Of a stretch of 44,811 nucleotides of DNA, positions 24,383 to 35,000 are shown piece after piece. The stretch spans positions 1 through 44,811 of the forward strand of contig PLLA01000103.1 in the NCBI GenBank assembly GCA_003140835.1, read 5' to 3'. A program made the position numbers and the translations under genes. This DNA is from Candidatus Tumulicola scandinaviensis. Its GTDB lineage: Bacteria; Vulcanimicrobiota; Vulcanimicrobiia; Vulcanimicrobiales; Vulcanimicrobiaceae. Every line of letters begins with the position of its first letter. Within the stretch, counting starts at the first letter, position 1. The notes below the pieces were generated by a model, which saw only the letters and a program-made list of their open reading frames with translations, made no database searches and had not been told where the DNA came from.

Positions 24383-25417
24383 CTACGGACCAAACGCGAT
24401 CGCGGATGGTCCGCTCACGCCTTGGGAGATCGATCGAAGCAGCGAGGTACCGCCGCCGGCGTAGACCGTTATCGTATTATTCCCTTCGTTCGCGACGTAG
24501 AGATCACCGCGATAGAATGCCAGCGTCCTCGGACCGCTCACGCTGTTGGAGATCGTTCGCACCAGCGAGCCGCCGGCCGGCGCGTAGACCGTTACGGTAC
24601 TATTCCCTGGGTTTGAGACGAACAGATTGCCGCGACGGCTAAAAGCCAGCGCAGTCGGAAAGTCGATCCCCTGGGAAATCGTTTGCAGCACCGACCTGCT
24701 GCCCGGAGCATACGCGGTTACCGTGCTACTGTAGGCGTTTGCAACGTAGAGATTTCCCGAAGTATCGAGCGCCAGGGCGAACGGATGGTCGATGCCTTGA
24801 AAGATCGTGTACAGCACGAAGGTGCTGCCGGAGGCATACACCGTTACCGTGCCGTCATGAGGTCTCCGGTAGTTGTTGGCGACGTAGAGATTACCGGCGC
24901 CGTCGAACGCTAGCGCCGTCGGCCGTTCGACGCCAGCCGTAATCGTTTGCATCGGGGACGTGCTGCCCGGTGCGTACACCGTAACGGTGTTATTGTGGTA
25001 GTTTGCCACATACAGATTGTCAGCGGCATCGAAGGCGAGCGCGACCGGGTTGTTGATTCCCTGCGCGATCTTCCGCAAGATCGAGTTGCTGCCCGGGGCG
25101 TAGACCTTCACCGTATTGAACCGGCGGTTTCCAACGTAGAGATTGCCGGTGCCGTCGAATGCCAGCGAAAGCGGCTCACGGACTGGCGAGATCGTCCGAA
25201 CCACCGACGTTCCAGCCCAGCGGTAGGCCGTCACCGTATCATTTGCCGCGTTTGCGACAAAGAGCCGCGCAGCCGCCGTAGCCGGACGAACGAGAGGGTT
25301 CGTAGCCGTCGATGGTGCGGCGCCGTTCGGGGTAAGGTTCAAATGCTGTGCACTCGAACACGCAACCAGCATCGGCAAAACCACGGCGGCGACGGACGCG
25401 TTGAATCGTAAGATCAC
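24383..25417 (-). CDS. Seven-repeat beta-propeller lipoprotein
   Basis: Secreted lipoprotein of about 344 residues: signal peptide with lipobox VACS, a short linker, then seven repeats of about 42 residues. The repeat pattern is LYVAN..NNTVTVYAPGS, a variable strand, then GI..PTALAFD..GN. Seven repeats fit one seven-bladed propeller, as in NHL/SMP-30-like folds. GTG 25417 is chosen because GGAGGG lies 6 bp upstream; a GTG at 25429 is in frame but sits on that site. It starts 20 bp after the 12-repeat lipoprotein and is probably in its operon. Role unknown; such propellers usually bind other molecules. Confidence 0.8.
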   Translation of the reverse strand: MILRFNASVAAVVLPMLVACSSAQHLNLTPNGAAPSTATNPLVRPATAAARLFVANAANDTVTAYRWAGTSVVRTISPVREPLSLAFDGTGNLYVGNRRFNTVKVYAPGSNSILRKIAQGINNPVALAFDAADNLYVANYHNNTVTVYAPGSTSPMQTITAGVERPTALAFDGAGNLYVANNYRRPHDGTVTVYASGSTFVLYTIFQGIDHPFALALDTSGNLYVANAYSSTVTAYAPGSRSVLQTISQGIDFPTALAFSRRGNLFVSNPGNSTVTVYAPAGGSLVRTISNSVSGPRTLAFYRGDLYVANEGNNTITVYAGGGTSLLRSISQGVSGPSAIAFGP

Positions 25418-25437
25418 GGTGCCCTCCACGTAACCAG

Positions 25438-27033
25438 TTAAGGGATGAACTTTTTGATCGCGTTGTTGCCGGTGTCCGCGATGAAGACGTTTCCGCCCGA
25501 ACCGACCGCAACACCGGAAGGATTAAAGAATCCCGACCCGAGCGCCGCCATCTGCCCGTTGGGTGCGACCTCGTAGACCGCGTACGCGCAAGCGTCAGCG
25601 ACGTAGAGGTTGCCGCGCGAACCCACGGCGACGGCCTGCGGGCATTCGAAATTACCGATCGTTGTGATCGTTCCGTCGGGCGCGACCTTCTTCACTTTAC
25701 CGTTGAAGCTGTCGGCGACATAGACGTTACCATTCGTATCGACCGCGACGCCTTGGGGCAAGTTGAATCCCGAGCCGATCGTCGTGATTTTGCCGTTAGG
25801 TGCGACCTTCTTGATGGCGTTGTGCCCCGAGTCGGCAACGAACACGTCGCCGCCCGTATCAACCGCGACGCCTGCCGGAAGATTGAATCCCGACCCGACC
25901 TGCACGATCGAGCCGTTGGGGGCGACTTTCTTAACGGCGTTGTTCCCGGTGTCGGCGACGAACACGTTCCCGTTCGCGTCGGCCGCGACACCTTGCGGAT
26001 AGCTGTATCCCGAGCCGACCAGCGTGATCTTGCCGTCTAACGCGATCTTCTTAATTGCGTCGTTTCCGTAGTCGGCAACGTAGACGATTCCAACCGGATC
26101 CACGCCGACGCCGAGCGGACTCTTGAAACCCGAGCCGATCGTGCGAATCCTGCCTTGCGGAGCGACCTTGTACGCCGACTGTCCCGCGACGTCGGCGAGG
26201 TACACGTTGCCCGACGCATCGACCGCAACACCTCCGGGAGCGCCGTATCCGGAGCCAAGCGTGGTAATCCGGCCGTTCGGTGCAACCTTCTTGAGCGCGC
26301 GGTCGAAGGTATCGCCGACGTAGACGTTTCCGCCGGCATCCACCGTTACGCCCCACGGATTGCTATATCCGGAGCCGACCTCAGTGATCGTGCCATCGGG
26401 CGCGACTTTTTTTATCGCATCGTCGCCGGTATCCGCAACATAGACGTCACCGGTTGTGTCGACCGCGACGCCCGCCGGAAGATAGAAATTCGATCCGACG
26501 ATCGTGATCCCGCCGTTCGGCGCAATCTTCTTGATTTCGTTGCTTCCGATGTCGGCGACGTAGACGTTGGCGCTTGCATCCACCGCCACGCCCGCCGGCC
26601 GGCGAAATCCAGATCCGAGTCTGACGATCGTGCCGTCGGGAGCGACCCGCTTGACGGCGTTGTTTCCGGTATCACCGACGTAGATGTTGCCGGCATCGTC
26701 AACGGCGACGCCTCTTGGCCTATCGAATTTCGAGCCGATTGTGGTGATCGTACCGTCAGGTGCGACTTTCTTTACGGCATCGTTTCCGGTGTCGGCAACG
26801 TAGACGTTGCCGGCAGCGTCGACGGCGACATCGGAAGCTCTAAAGAATCCGGAGCCGATCGCGGTCGTCACGTCATTCGGACCGACCGTTCGTGCGTGAT
26901 GCCGTACCAAGGCCGCGCGCGCCGCGCCGGCCTGAGACGGCAGCGAGGCCTGCGGCATCATCGCCGCGGACTGGCATGCGGCCAAGAGCGTCGCACCGAC
27001 GACGCCAAGCGATGCGCTTATTCGTGGGTGCAC
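25438..27033 (-). CDS. Twelve-repeat NHL beta-propeller lipoprotein
   Basis: Lipoprotein of 531 residues with lipobox LAAC near residue 20, then twelve NHL repeats of about 40 residues (120 bp). Each has the form AGVAVD.. GNVYVADTGNNAVKKVAPDG.I..IGSGF..P, with the last one cut short. Twelve repeats could make two six-bladed propellers. GTG 27033 has GGAGGA 6-7 bp upstream. The gene is preceded by a promoter and structured leader also found before the other NHL lipoprotein at 43303-44289. Function is unknown; a surface or periplasmic binding role is likely. Confidence 0.85.
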   Translation of the reverse strand: MHPRISASLGVVGATLLAACQSAAMMPQASLPSQAGAARAALVRHHARTVGPNDVTTAIGSGFFRASDVAVDAAGNVYVADTGNDAVKKVAPDGTITTIGSKFDRPRGVAVDDAGNIYVGDTGNNAVKRVAPDGTIVRLGSGFRRPAGVAVDASANVYVADIGSNEIKKIAPNGGITIVGSNFYLPAGVAVDTTGDVYVADTGDDAIKKVAPDGTITEVGSGYSNPWGVTVDAGGNVYVGDTFDRALKKVAPNGRITTLGSGYGAPGGVAVDASGNVYLADVAGQSAYKVAPQGRIRTIGSGFKSPLGVGVDPVGIVYVADYGNDAIKKIALDGKITLVGSGYSYPQGVAADANGNVFVADTGNNAVKKVAPNGSIVQVGSGFNLPAGVAVDTGGDVFVADSGHNAIKKVAPNGKITTIGSGFNLPQGVAVDTNGNVYVADSFNGKVKKVAPDGTITTIGNFECPQAVAVGSRGNLYVADACAYAVYEVAPNGQMAALGSGFFNPSGVAVGSGGNVFIADTGNNAIKKFIP

Positions 27034-27045
27034 GTTTCCTCCGCG

Positions 27046-27092
27046 AGCACAGCGGCACCGAGACCGTAAGGACCGGCGCCTGGTTGGCTGCC
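27046..27092 (-). promoter_or_regulatory. Structured 5' leader element, copy A (candidate cis-regulatory RNA)
   Basis: Read on the minus strand, the leader begins GCAGCCAACCAGG and ends CTCGGTGCCGCTGTGCT, just before the GGAGGA ribosome site. GCAGC can pair with GCTGT and GGCGCCG with CGGTGCC, leaving a 6-nt CAACCA bulge on the 5' side and a short apical loop with CCTTACGG. The same design occurs at 44303-44388 before another NHL lipoprotein. I recognise no named riboswitch class. Confidence 0.55.
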
Positions 27093-27095
27093 TAA

Positions 27096-27124
27096 ATCAT
27101 AGCACTGCCGTGACCCAGCAGCAA
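27096..27124 (-). promoter_or_regulatory. Promoter of the 12-repeat NHL lipoprotein
   Basis: On the minus strand, -35 TTGCTG (27119-27124), a 17-bp spacer and an extended -10 TGCTATGAT (-10 hexamer at 27096-27101). The start site would fall at about 27089, at the first bases of the leader element. The same -35, spacing and -10 recur at 44392-44420. Confidence 0.65.
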
Positions 27125-27207
27125 GGAAAGTGCCGCGTCAGGCCAAGCGGAGCAACGCGAGTCAACGGGCGCATTGCGCAAAACGACGTGCCACCCTCGG
27201 GACGTTC

Positions 27208-27233
27208 GCTTTTTCGGATCCGTCCGAAAAAGC
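27208..27233. repeat. 11-bp perfect palindrome in intergenic space
   Basis: GCTTTTTCGGA (27208-27218) and TCCGAAAAAGC (27223-27233) with a TCCG centre. The T-run is on the 5' side of the stem in both directions, so it does not look like a normal terminator. The gap 27125-27379 holds no gene I can support; a worn piece of the 41-bp intergenic repeat may sit at about 27312-27340. Confidence 0.6.
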
Positions 27234-27379
27234 TACTGCATGGCGCGTCGCTCCCGGCATCCTGCCTCCGCTCCGCGTCCATAGCCCCTCGTGTTGGCAC
27301 GTCGTTCGCACAATGCCCCGTCGACTGCGCTTAGTATGACAAGGGCGTTCGGGTCAGAACGATTCGTTTGAGTTGTCGA

Positions 27380-27775
27380 TTAGTTTGAGTTCTTGCTGTG
27401 GTGGACGCTCATTGTGCCGGCGCCGGCGGCGTGGAATCCTTGAGCTTTTGCTTGCGAGGGACACAGGTATCCGCCGTGCTTCGTTTTTCCGTAGTACGGA
27501 TCGCCGGGCTCGTGATAAACCTTGCTGTTGAGATTAACCCACACGGCTTTGACCGCACCGCAATTGGGAATCGAGCCGTCGGCCGAGCCCATCGCACCGT
27601 TTGACATCGAGCTCATCGCGTTGGACGCGGCATTGCCCGCGCTTGACGCGGCGTTGCCGGCCGCCGAAGCCGCGGTATTGGCGGCATTGCTGGCGCTCTT
27701 GCTGCTGCCGCACGCGGTGAGACCGACCAGGGCGACTGCAAAGAGCGAAGCGGCAAATAAGGACGATGTTTTCAT
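27380..27775 (-). CDS. Small lipoprotein with a KVYH...YYGKTK domain
   Basis: 131-residue lipoprotein: signal peptide with lipobox LTACG (Cys22), then a low-complexity Ala/Ser/Asn linker (residues about 24-60), then a compact domain. That domain carries VWVNLNSKVYHEPGDPYYGKTK, GGYLCPSQAKAQGF and two cysteines. Similar short VWVN..S.VYH.PG..YYGKTK domains occur at the end of small secreted proteins in many bacteria; their function is unknown to me. ATG 27775 has GGAGGAGG just upstream. It follows hutF by 22 bp on the same strand. Confidence 0.75.
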   Translation of the reverse strand: MKTSSLFAASLFAVALVGLTACGSSKSASNAANTAASAAGNAASSAGNAASNAMSSMSNGAMGSADGSIPNCGAVKAVWVNLNSKVYHEPGDPYYGKTKHGGYLCPSQAKAQGFHAAGAGTMSVHHSKNSN

Positions 27776-27797
27776 GCCTCCTCCGTGGCGACTGACG

Positions 27798-29099
27798 TTA
27801 CGCTAGCACGCGTTTCGCGATGGCAGCGGTCGCTTCCCATGCCTGACGAGCCAAGGGCGAGGGTTCGCCGGTAAAAACCCGCCGGCCCGAGACGAACGTG
27901 GCTCGCACCCAGGCGTCCTCGCCACGATAAACGAGCGCGTTGAGCGGCGGCGACCACGGATCGATCTTCGATGCGTCAAGCACCACGTAGTCGGCAGCAG
28001 CTCCGGCGGAAAAGTCACCGGCAGCAAAGCCCAATGCCTTGGCGCCCTGAACCGTTCCCATCGCGAACGCAGCCACTGCGCCCAGCGCGCTTCCGTCGGT
28101 TCGCCGGATTTTCTGTAAGAGCGAGGCCGCGCGCATCTCGTCGATCAGCGACGGTTTCACGTCGGCATCGGTTCCGAGACCCATGGTGATGCCGAGTTCT
28201 TGCAGCCCGATCACGTCGCAAATGCCGTCGCCGAGGTACTCGTTGGTCGTCGGATTGTGAATCACGCGCGCGCCGCGCCGGCCGATCAGCACTTTTTCTT
28301 CTTCGGTGATGTGAATCGCGTGAATTGCCACCGTGCGCTCGTCGAGCGCGTGCAACCGGTCGAGCAGCACGATCGGCGTTGCGCCGAAACGTTCGAGTGT
28401 TTTTTCGCCTTCGTAGGCGGCTTCGGCAACGTGCACGTGCATCGCGCAGTCAAACTCGCGAGCAAACTCGGCCGCCGCGGCGATCATCGCCTGTGAGGCG
28501 GCGTGCAACGAGTGCGGGGCCACGCACACGTTGGCTTCGGGATACATCTGCATTAGTGCACGCGTTCGATCGGCCGCGACCTCGATGCTTTCGCGGAACG
28601 CGGGCGGCGCGTCCTCGGAATCCATCCAGGTGCGCGCGAACACCAAACGAATGCCTGCATCCGCTGCCGCCCGAATCGCGGCTTCAGCGTGCGCGTTTCC
28701 GGCGCCGTTGAGATAGAAAAACTCCGCAACCGTCGTGATGCCGGCGGATAGCATTTCCGAAAACGCGGCGACGAACGTCCAATACACGTCGTCGGGAGTG
28801 AGGTGCGGCACGACCTTATACAGCGCGTCGCTCCGCCAGCGGGCGAACGTCCAGTCGTCGGCCCAACCGCGCAGCAAAATTTGGTACGCATGGCTGTGCC
28901 CGTTGATAAAGCCGGGAACGATCAGCCGATTGGCGGGAAACGAGCGCGGCGGCAAATCGCTCGCGCGATCGCGGATCGCGCGAAAATCGCCGCTTTCGGC
29001 AATCTTGCCGTCGCGAATCGCGAACCCAAAATCCGAGCGCAGCTCACCGCCGACCAGCGCGCGGGCGCACTGCACGAGCTCGCTCACGCCCGGTGACAC
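27798..29099 (-). CDS. hutF: Formimidoylglutamate deiminase-type amidohydrolase
   Basis: Zinc amidohydrolase of 430-odd residues, most likely HutF, which turns N-formimino-L-glutamate into N-formyl-L-glutamate plus ammonia in histidine breakdown. Metal ligands are visible in PGFINGHSHAYQ, HVHVAEAAYEGEKT, AIHAIHITEEE and LGTDADVKPS. The IHNPTTNEYLGDGI block resembles the family's NLGDG motif. The call leans on its place after hutU and hutI; a related chlorohydrolase-type deaminase is the alternative. The start may be GTG 29099 (GGAG upstream) or GTG 29087, which would overlap the hutI stop by 4 bp. Confidence 0.8.
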   Translation of the reverse strand: MSPGVSELVQCARALVGGELRSDFGFAIRDGKIAESGDFRAIRDRASDLPPRSFPANRLIVPGFINGHSHAYQILLRGWADDWTFARWRSDALYKVVPHLTPDDVYWTFVAAFSEMLSAGITTVAEFFYLNGAGNAHAEAAIRAAADAGIRLVFARTWMDSEDAPPAFRESIEVAADRTRALMQMYPEANVCVAPHSLHAASQAMIAAAAEFAREFDCAMHVHVAEAAYEGEKTLERFGATPIVLLDRLHALDERTVAIHAIHITEEEKVLIGRRGARVIHNPTTNEYLGDGICDVIGLQELGITMGLGTDADVKPSLIDEMRAASLLQKIRRTDGSALGAVAAFAMGTVQGAKALGFAAGDFSAGAAADYVVLDASKIDPWSPPLNALVYRGEDAWVRATFVSGRRVFTGEPSPLARQAWEATAAIAKRVLA

Positions 29100-30313
29100 A
29101 GTGCTCCGGCTTTGATGACGCAGGTGGCGAGGTTGCCGCCGAACTGCCAGCCGAACTCATCCGGCGATGCAATCTGCAACGCAACCAGATCGGCTGGGGC
29201 GCCCGCGCGGATGCTGCCGGCGCCGGCGCGCAGCGAATGCGCGGCAGCCCGCGTCGTGCCGTACAGCGCCTCGGCCGCGGATAATCCAAAGAGTTTGCGC
29301 CCGTAGTACGCGACCGTCTGCAGGTTGAAGCATGGCGACGTTCCCGGATTGTAGTCGCTCGCGAGCGCCACGAGGCCGCCGGCTTCCAATAACTGCCGCA
29401 CCGGCGCGCGCTGCGACAGGTCGAGATACGCGATCGTGGCCGGGCACGCTACCGTCACGATGCCGCCCTCGGCAATCGCGCGCACGTCGGCGTCGCGAAT
29501 GTAGTTGCAGTGATCGACCGCATCGACGCCTAGCGCGACCGCCATTTCGGCCGCTCCGCCGTAGGCCATTTCGTCGCAGTGAACGCGCAACCGCATGCCG
29601 TGCAGATGGGCGGCGTCGAGGTAGCGCCGCGTTTGTTCCGGCGAGAAAAACCCCGGTTCACAAAACGCGTCGGCGTAGACCGCGCCGTGTTTGGAGGCCG
29701 CGGGGATGACCTGATCGATCAAATAATCGACGAATGCTTCCTCGTGCGTAAATTCGGGCGGCAACGCGTGCGCGCCCAGAAACGTCGCCACCAGCCGCGG
29801 TACGCCGGCGTCGTTACGATGCTCGGCGATGAGATCGAGCAGGGCGGTTTCGCCCGGTTTGTGCAGTGCGTACCCGGTTTTGGTTTCCAGCGTCGTGGTT
29901 CCGTGCGCGAGCATCGTATGCAGTCGCGGCCGAATCGTGCGCGTATAAAAAGCCGCCGGATCCAGCAACGCCCGGCGCGTCTGCTCGATCGTATAGGTCA
30001 TTCCGAGCGGCGGTTTGTCGCCGCGCAGGCGCGCGGCGAAATCGGGCTCGCGGTCGCCGAAAAACAGCGGATGTGCGTGAGCGTCGACCAGACCCGGAAC
30101 AACGACGGCATCGCCCAAATCGAGTTCCTCGCATTCGCGGCCTTCGACGGCGCGCTCGACTTCGGCTCGTGGACCGACGGCCACCACCCGTGTTCCTTCG
30201 ATCAGCACCGCTCCGTGCTCGATGCGTCCGAGGCGTTCGAAACCGACCCCGCATTGCGGAGCGTCGGTATCGCACGTTACGATCGTTTTTGCCCGAACGA
30301 TCAGAAGCGCCAA
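29084..30313 (-). CDS. hutI: Imidazolonepropionase
   Basis: Hydrolyses 4-imidazolone-5-propionate to N-formimino-L-glutamate, third step of histidine degradation. The 409 residues match the family. Metal and substrate motifs are [58 protein letters not shown] and [14 protein letters not shown] 30313 is chosen because AAGGG lies 7 bp upstream and it gives the expected N-terminus ([12 protein letters not shown]); the longer open frame to 30409 lies inside hutU. It overlaps the hutU end by 13 bp and the hutF start by a few bases, so the three are tightly coupled. Confidence 0.95.
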   Translation of the reverse strand: MALLIVRAKTIVTCDTDAPQCGVGFERLGRIEHGAVLIEGTRVVAVGPRAEVERAVEGRECEELDLGDAVVVPGLVDAHAHPLFFGDREPDFAARLRGDKPPLGMTYTIEQTRRALLDPAAFYTRTIRPRLHTMLAHGTTTLETKTGYALHKPGETALLDLIAEHRNDAGVPRLVATFLGAHALPPEFTHEEAFVDYLIDQVIPAASKHGAVYADAFCEPGFFSPEQTRRYLDAAHLHGMRLRVHCDEMAYGGAAEMAVALGVDAVDHCNYIRDADVRAIAEGGIVTVACPATIAYLDLSQRAPVRQLLEAGGLVALASDYNPGTSPCFNLQTVAYYGRKLFGLSAAEALYGTTRAAAHSLRAGAGSIRAGAPADLVALQIASPDEFGWQFGGNLATCVIKAGALCHRA

Positions 30314-31962
30314 TCGATGCCCTTTGCGTCGGCGGTTTCGATGGCAATGTCGTAACCAGCATCGGCATGGCGCACCACCCCCATGCCGCAGTCGGTCGCG
30401 AGCACGCACTCCAAACGCTCGCGCGCATCGTCGCTGCCGTCGGCGACGACGACCATCCCGGCGTGCAGGCTATACCCGATGCCGACGCCGCCGCCGTGGT
30501 GAAAACTCACCCAGTGCGCGCCGGCCGCGGTGTTGAGCAACGCGTTGAGAATCGGCCAGTCGGCGATCGCGTCGCTGCCGTCTTTCATCGCCTCAGTTTC
30601 GCGATACGGCGACGCCACGCTGCCGGTGTCGAGATGGTCGCGACCGATCACGATCGGCGCCTTCAGCTCACCGCCGCGCACCAGCTCGTTAAACGCCAGT
30701 CCCGCCTTGGCGCGATCGCCGTAAGCCAGCCAGCAAATGCGCGCCGGCAAGCCTTGATACGCAACCCGCTCGCGCGCCAGCGTCAACCAGCGTGCCAGCG
30801 ACGCATCCTGCGGAAACAAACGCAGCAGCTCTTGGTCGCAGCGCGCGATGTCACCGGCGTCGCCGGACAGCGCCGCAAACCGAAACGGGCCGGATCCGCG
30901 ACAAAACAGCGGACGGATGAAAGCCGGCACGAATCCGGGAAACGCGAACGCGCGCGCAAACCCAGCGCGTTGCGCCTGGGCGCGAATGTTGTTTCCGTAG
31001 TCGAACACGACCGCTCCGGCGTCAAGATAGCGAACCATCGCCGCGACGTGTGCGCCGCAGCTTTCGAGCGCGCGGCGTTCGTACTCGGCTGGATCGCGCT
31101 TGCGCAAATCGGCCGCTTCTTCGAGCGTTACGCCCGCCGGAACGTAGCCGTCGACCAAATCGTGCGCCGACGTTTGGTCGGTGACCGCATCCGGGCGGAA
31201 ACCGAAATCAAACAACTCGGGAAACTCGACGGCGGCGTTGCCCTCGTATCCGATCGACAGGGCCTCCCCCGCGCGCTTGGCCCGATCGACTTCACGAAGC
31301 GCGTCGTCACGCGAATCGGCAACCTTGTCGAGATAGCGCAACTCGCGCCGGCGGTCGAGCCGCGCGCGATCGACGTCGACGACCAAGGCCACGCCTCCGT
31401 TCATCGTAATGGCCAGCGGCTGCGCGCCGCCCATTCCGCCGATGCCGGCGGTCAAGCAGACCCGTCCTTTCAGCGTTCCGCCAAAATGCTGCCGCGCCAA
31501 CTCCGCAAACGTCTCATAGGTGCCTTGCACGATGCCCTGCGTTCCGATGTAAATCCACGAACCGGCCGTCATCTGCCCATACATCGTCAGGCCCTGCGCT
31601 TCCAATTCGCGGAAGACTTTCCAGTCGGCCCACTTGGGCACGAGATTGGAGTTGGCGATCAGTACCCGCGGCGCGCGCGCGTGCGTTTTCCACACGGCCA
31701 CCGGTTTGCCGCTCTGGACGATGAGCGTTTCGTCGTTTTTCAGCCGGCGCAACGCGCGCACGATGGCGTCGAAGGCTTCCCACGAGCGTGCGGCACGACC
31801 GTTTCCGCCGTAGACCACCAAATCGTCGGGACGCTCGGCCACTTCGGGATCGAGATTGTTGCTCAACATGCGCAGGGCGGCTTCTTGCGGCCAGCCTTGG
31901 CACGTAAGCTCCGTGCCGCGCGCCGCGCGCACCGTCCGAGGCCCGGAAAGCGTGGTGGTCAT
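30301..31962 (-). CDS. hutU: Urocanate hydratase
   Basis: Converts urocanate to 4-imidazolone-5-propionate using tightly bound NAD+ as electrophile. The 553-residue protein is full length. Family blocks are [51 protein letters not shown], the Cys-containing [37 protein letters not shown] and [11 protein letters not shown] near the end. ATG 31962 has GAGAGGA about 8 bp upstream. It is the first gene of hutUIF and is divergent from the receptor gene across 79 bp. Histidine ammonia-lyase (hutH) and hutG are not in the window. Confidence 0.97.
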   Translation of the reverse strand: MTTTLSGPRTVRAARGTELTCQGWPQEAALRMLSNNLDPEVAERPDDLVVYGGNGRAARSWEAFDAIVRALRRLKNDETLIVQSGKPVAVWKTHARAPRVLIANSNLVPKWADWKVFRELEAQGLTMYGQMTAGSWIYIGTQGIVQGTYETFAELARQHFGGTLKGRVCLTAGIGGMGGAQPLAITMNGGVALVVDVDRARLDRRRELRYLDKVADSRDDALREVDRAKRAGEALSIGYEGNAAVEFPELFDFGFRPDAVTDQTSAHDLVDGYVPAGVTLEEAADLRKRDPAEYERRALESCGAHVAAMVRYLDAGAVVFDYGNNIRAQAQRAGFARAFAFPGFVPAFIRPLFCRGSGPFRFAALSGDAGDIARCDQELLRLFPQDASLARWLTLARERVAYQGLPARICWLAYGDRAKAGLAFNELVRGGELKAPIVIGRDHLDTGSVASPYRETEAMKDGSDAIADWPILNALLNTAAGAHWVSFHHGGGVGIGYSLHAGMVVVADGSDDARERLECVLATDCGMGVVRHADAGYDIAIETADAKGIDWRF

Positions 31963-32041
31963 GTCGTGGTCCTCTCGTCGCTTGCTTGGCGATTCGTTTC
32001 AATCGAAGGGGCGTGAAAGCCTGGAGCGAACAGGCCTGCGA

Positions 32042-35000
32042 ATGTCGGGAAAACGCGCGTCGGTCGTCGTTGTTCTCGCGGCGCTCGCCGTTGCGTCGTT
32101 TATCGTGCGGATTCCCGCGATCGCCGGCACGACCGGGACGATTACCGGCTCGGTTCTTGCCAACGACGGAACGCCGATCGCCGGTGCGAAAATCGTGGCC
32201 ACCAGCCCCTCGCAGGCGACGACCGTCGCAAGCGATGCCACGGGCCGCTTCTCGCTCCTCTCGCTGGCACCCGACACCTACACCATCATCGTTTCCAAAG
32301 CCGGCTTCGAAACCTATACGACCGCCGGCATTTCGGTCTTCGCCGACCAGGCGCAGAGCCTGCACGTCCGGCTCGGACCCGCGCTCAAAACCATCGCGAC
32401 AGTGACGACACGTTCGTCGATGGACGTGGTCAAGCCGGGCACGACCAGCGACGTGTACTCCGTCAACGCAACCGTCACCAAAGCGGTCGCCGGCGTCGGC
32501 GGCGGTGGCAATTTAAACAACGCGTATTCGGCCATCGCGACCGTTCCCGGCGCCTTCGTACCGCCCAACCAGCAGGGCTGGAATCAAACGGTCTACATTC
32601 GCGGCGGAAGCTACGATCAGATCGGCTACGAGTTCGACGGCGTTCCGGTCAACCGTTCGTTCGACAACTATCCCGGCGGAACGGCCGGCACCCTCGGCCA
32701 GCAAGAGCTGCAAGTCTACGCCGGCGGCGGCACCGTCGGCCAAAGCACCAGCGGCTTAGCGGGCTTCATCAATCAAGTCATCAAGACGGGAACGTTCCCG
32801 GGATATGCCACCATGGACGCCGGCGTCGGCACGCCGGCCTTCTATCACAACTTGCAGTTCGAGGTCGGAGGCGCGACGCCCGACCGGCTCTTCTCCTACT
32901 ACGTCGGCGTCGGCGGCTATAACCAAGACTACCGCTACCTCGACCAATTCAACGGCTCGAACCTCGGCGACGTGTGGGGCTATCCCGCAATCGCCTTCAA
33001 CACCACGAATTTGTTCTTCGGCGGAGTCTACCCGTCGTGCGGGTTCATTCCGCCGGCAGGGTCCGGATTCTACTCGGGCCCGAACGCGTCGCCGGTCTAT
33101 AATGATTTCGTGAAGCCGCGCGGCGTCTTTCGAAATCCCGGTTGCTATCAAACGATTTCGCCGGCGTACGCCAGTTACTCGAACATCGCCGACCGCGAGA
33201 ACGTTATCAACTTGCATTTCGGCATTCCGCACAAGAGCGATGCTGGCCGCGACGACGTTCAACTCCTCTATAACGTTACCGCGATGCAGAGCCAATTCTA
33301 CAGTTCGCTCAACGATCTCGGACCGCACGTCATCACGCAGTTGAGTGACGTCATCTACGGAGCACCGGTGCCCGAGGTCTGGGGTGATTTCATCACCTGG
33401 CCGAGCGGCACGCACTTCGGGCAGAGCCCGACCGGCGTCGCGCCGGTGCCGTATTTCGATCCGGGCTCGCCCGGCAATCGTTGCGCCAATATCAATCCGT
33501 ACAACTTTCCCGGTCAGCCCGCGATCCAGGGGCAGTGCGCGGCCGGAACGTATTCGGCAGTTCCCTCCGACGCCCGCGACCAGTTCTGGAACAACGCCTC
33601 GATCGCGAAGATCCAATACCAGCACAATATCGGTTCCAACGCGTACTTTCGGATCTACGGCTACTCGTTCTACTCCGACTGGCTTCAAACCAGTCCGTTG
33701 AGTTACGGAACGCCGTTCTTTGGCTTCGGCGTGACCAGCTACGATTACGAGTTGGAGTCGCACACGCGCGGTCTAGCATTCAGTTTTGCCGACCAAATCG
33801 ATTCCAAGAGCCTGCTGACGTTCGACGCCAACTACACCACGGCCACCACCAATCGCTACAACAACACGAACTTCAATAACACGGCAACGACGATCGCGAC
33901 GAGCCTGACCAACGGAAAAGAGTGCTTCAACTACACGACGCACGCGGTCGCTCCGTGCAACAACCCGTCGACCAGCGGCACCTTTACCAATCCCGAACCG
34001 GGTCCGGCGTTCGGCAACGCGAACTGGCAGATAACCTATACGGGAAACTCGGGATTCGTCAATAACGTCGTGCCCAACTTCACGTCGGTCGCGCTCGAAG
34101 ACCGCTGGAATCCCACCGACAAGCTCAACATCGATATCGGTTTGCGCGACGAAGTCTACCAGTACGATCTCGCCAACACGTCCAACAACGGCCAGGACTT
34201 CTGGTTCTTAGCCGGCCAACGGGAATTCTGTTACAACCCGGCCACGCTGTCGCCGTACTTCATACCCTCGCCGCCGGCCAGCGGCCGGCCGCCGACGCCG
34301 TTCATCGGTTTCAACTGTCCGCTCGACCAAACGATTCCGTCGCATCCCGTGCAAACCGTCCATCCCGACGGCAAAAACGGCCACTTGCTGCTCAGCAACT
34401 CGTACAGCCCGACACTCTCCGACTACGCTTTTACGCCGCAGCTGGGATTGACGTATACGCTCAACCCGGATACCGTGTTGCGGTTTTCGGCCGGCCGTTT
34501 CGCGCAGGAACCGCAAACGTATCAAGTCCAGTATAACGCCAAGGATAACAACCTTGCGTACAATTTGTTCCAGGCGTTTTGGCAGTACGGCTATACCACG
34601 CCGCGCCACAATCCGCAAGTCCAGTATTCCGACAACGTCGATGCTTCATACGAGCGGCGCTTCAAAGGCACCGACATGTCGCTGAAGCTGTCGCCGTACT
34701 ATCGCTACGCGACCAATCAGATCTATTCCGTCGGGCTGCCGTTCGGATTGACGGGCGGACTGAACAGCGGTGTCGAGCGCGTCGACGGCGTCGAACTCGC
34801 CTTCACCAAAGGCGATTTCGATAAGAACGGGCTGTCATTCATCCTCTCGTATACGTACACAAACTCGGCGGAGCGCTGGTCAAATTTTCCCAGCACCAGC
34901 GTCAACCCAATCGATCCGTACAATCAGGACATCGCCAACTTCAACGGCCTTACCAAGGCCGGCGGAGGCTCGCAATGTTACGAGAACAGCCGTTTAGGCA

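Noticed and set aside
25438-26880. Regular repeats that might be mistaken for a CRISPR array
   Set aside because: The 120-bp period is in frame and encodes NHL units; there are no short identical repeats with unique spacers.
26155-27069. 304-codon plus-strand frame opposite the NHL lipoprotein
   Set aside because: Its repetitive wording simply mirrors the 120-bp NHL repeats on the other strand.
27046-27092. Known riboswitch classes (c-di-GMP-I, c-di-GMP-II, cobalamin, glycine, TPP, fluoride)
   Set aside because: None of the core motifs I know for these classes is present in the leader, so I left it unnamed.
31856-32041. Longer start for the receptor gene
   Set aside because: The extension overlaps hutU and would bury the signal peptide that begins at 32042.
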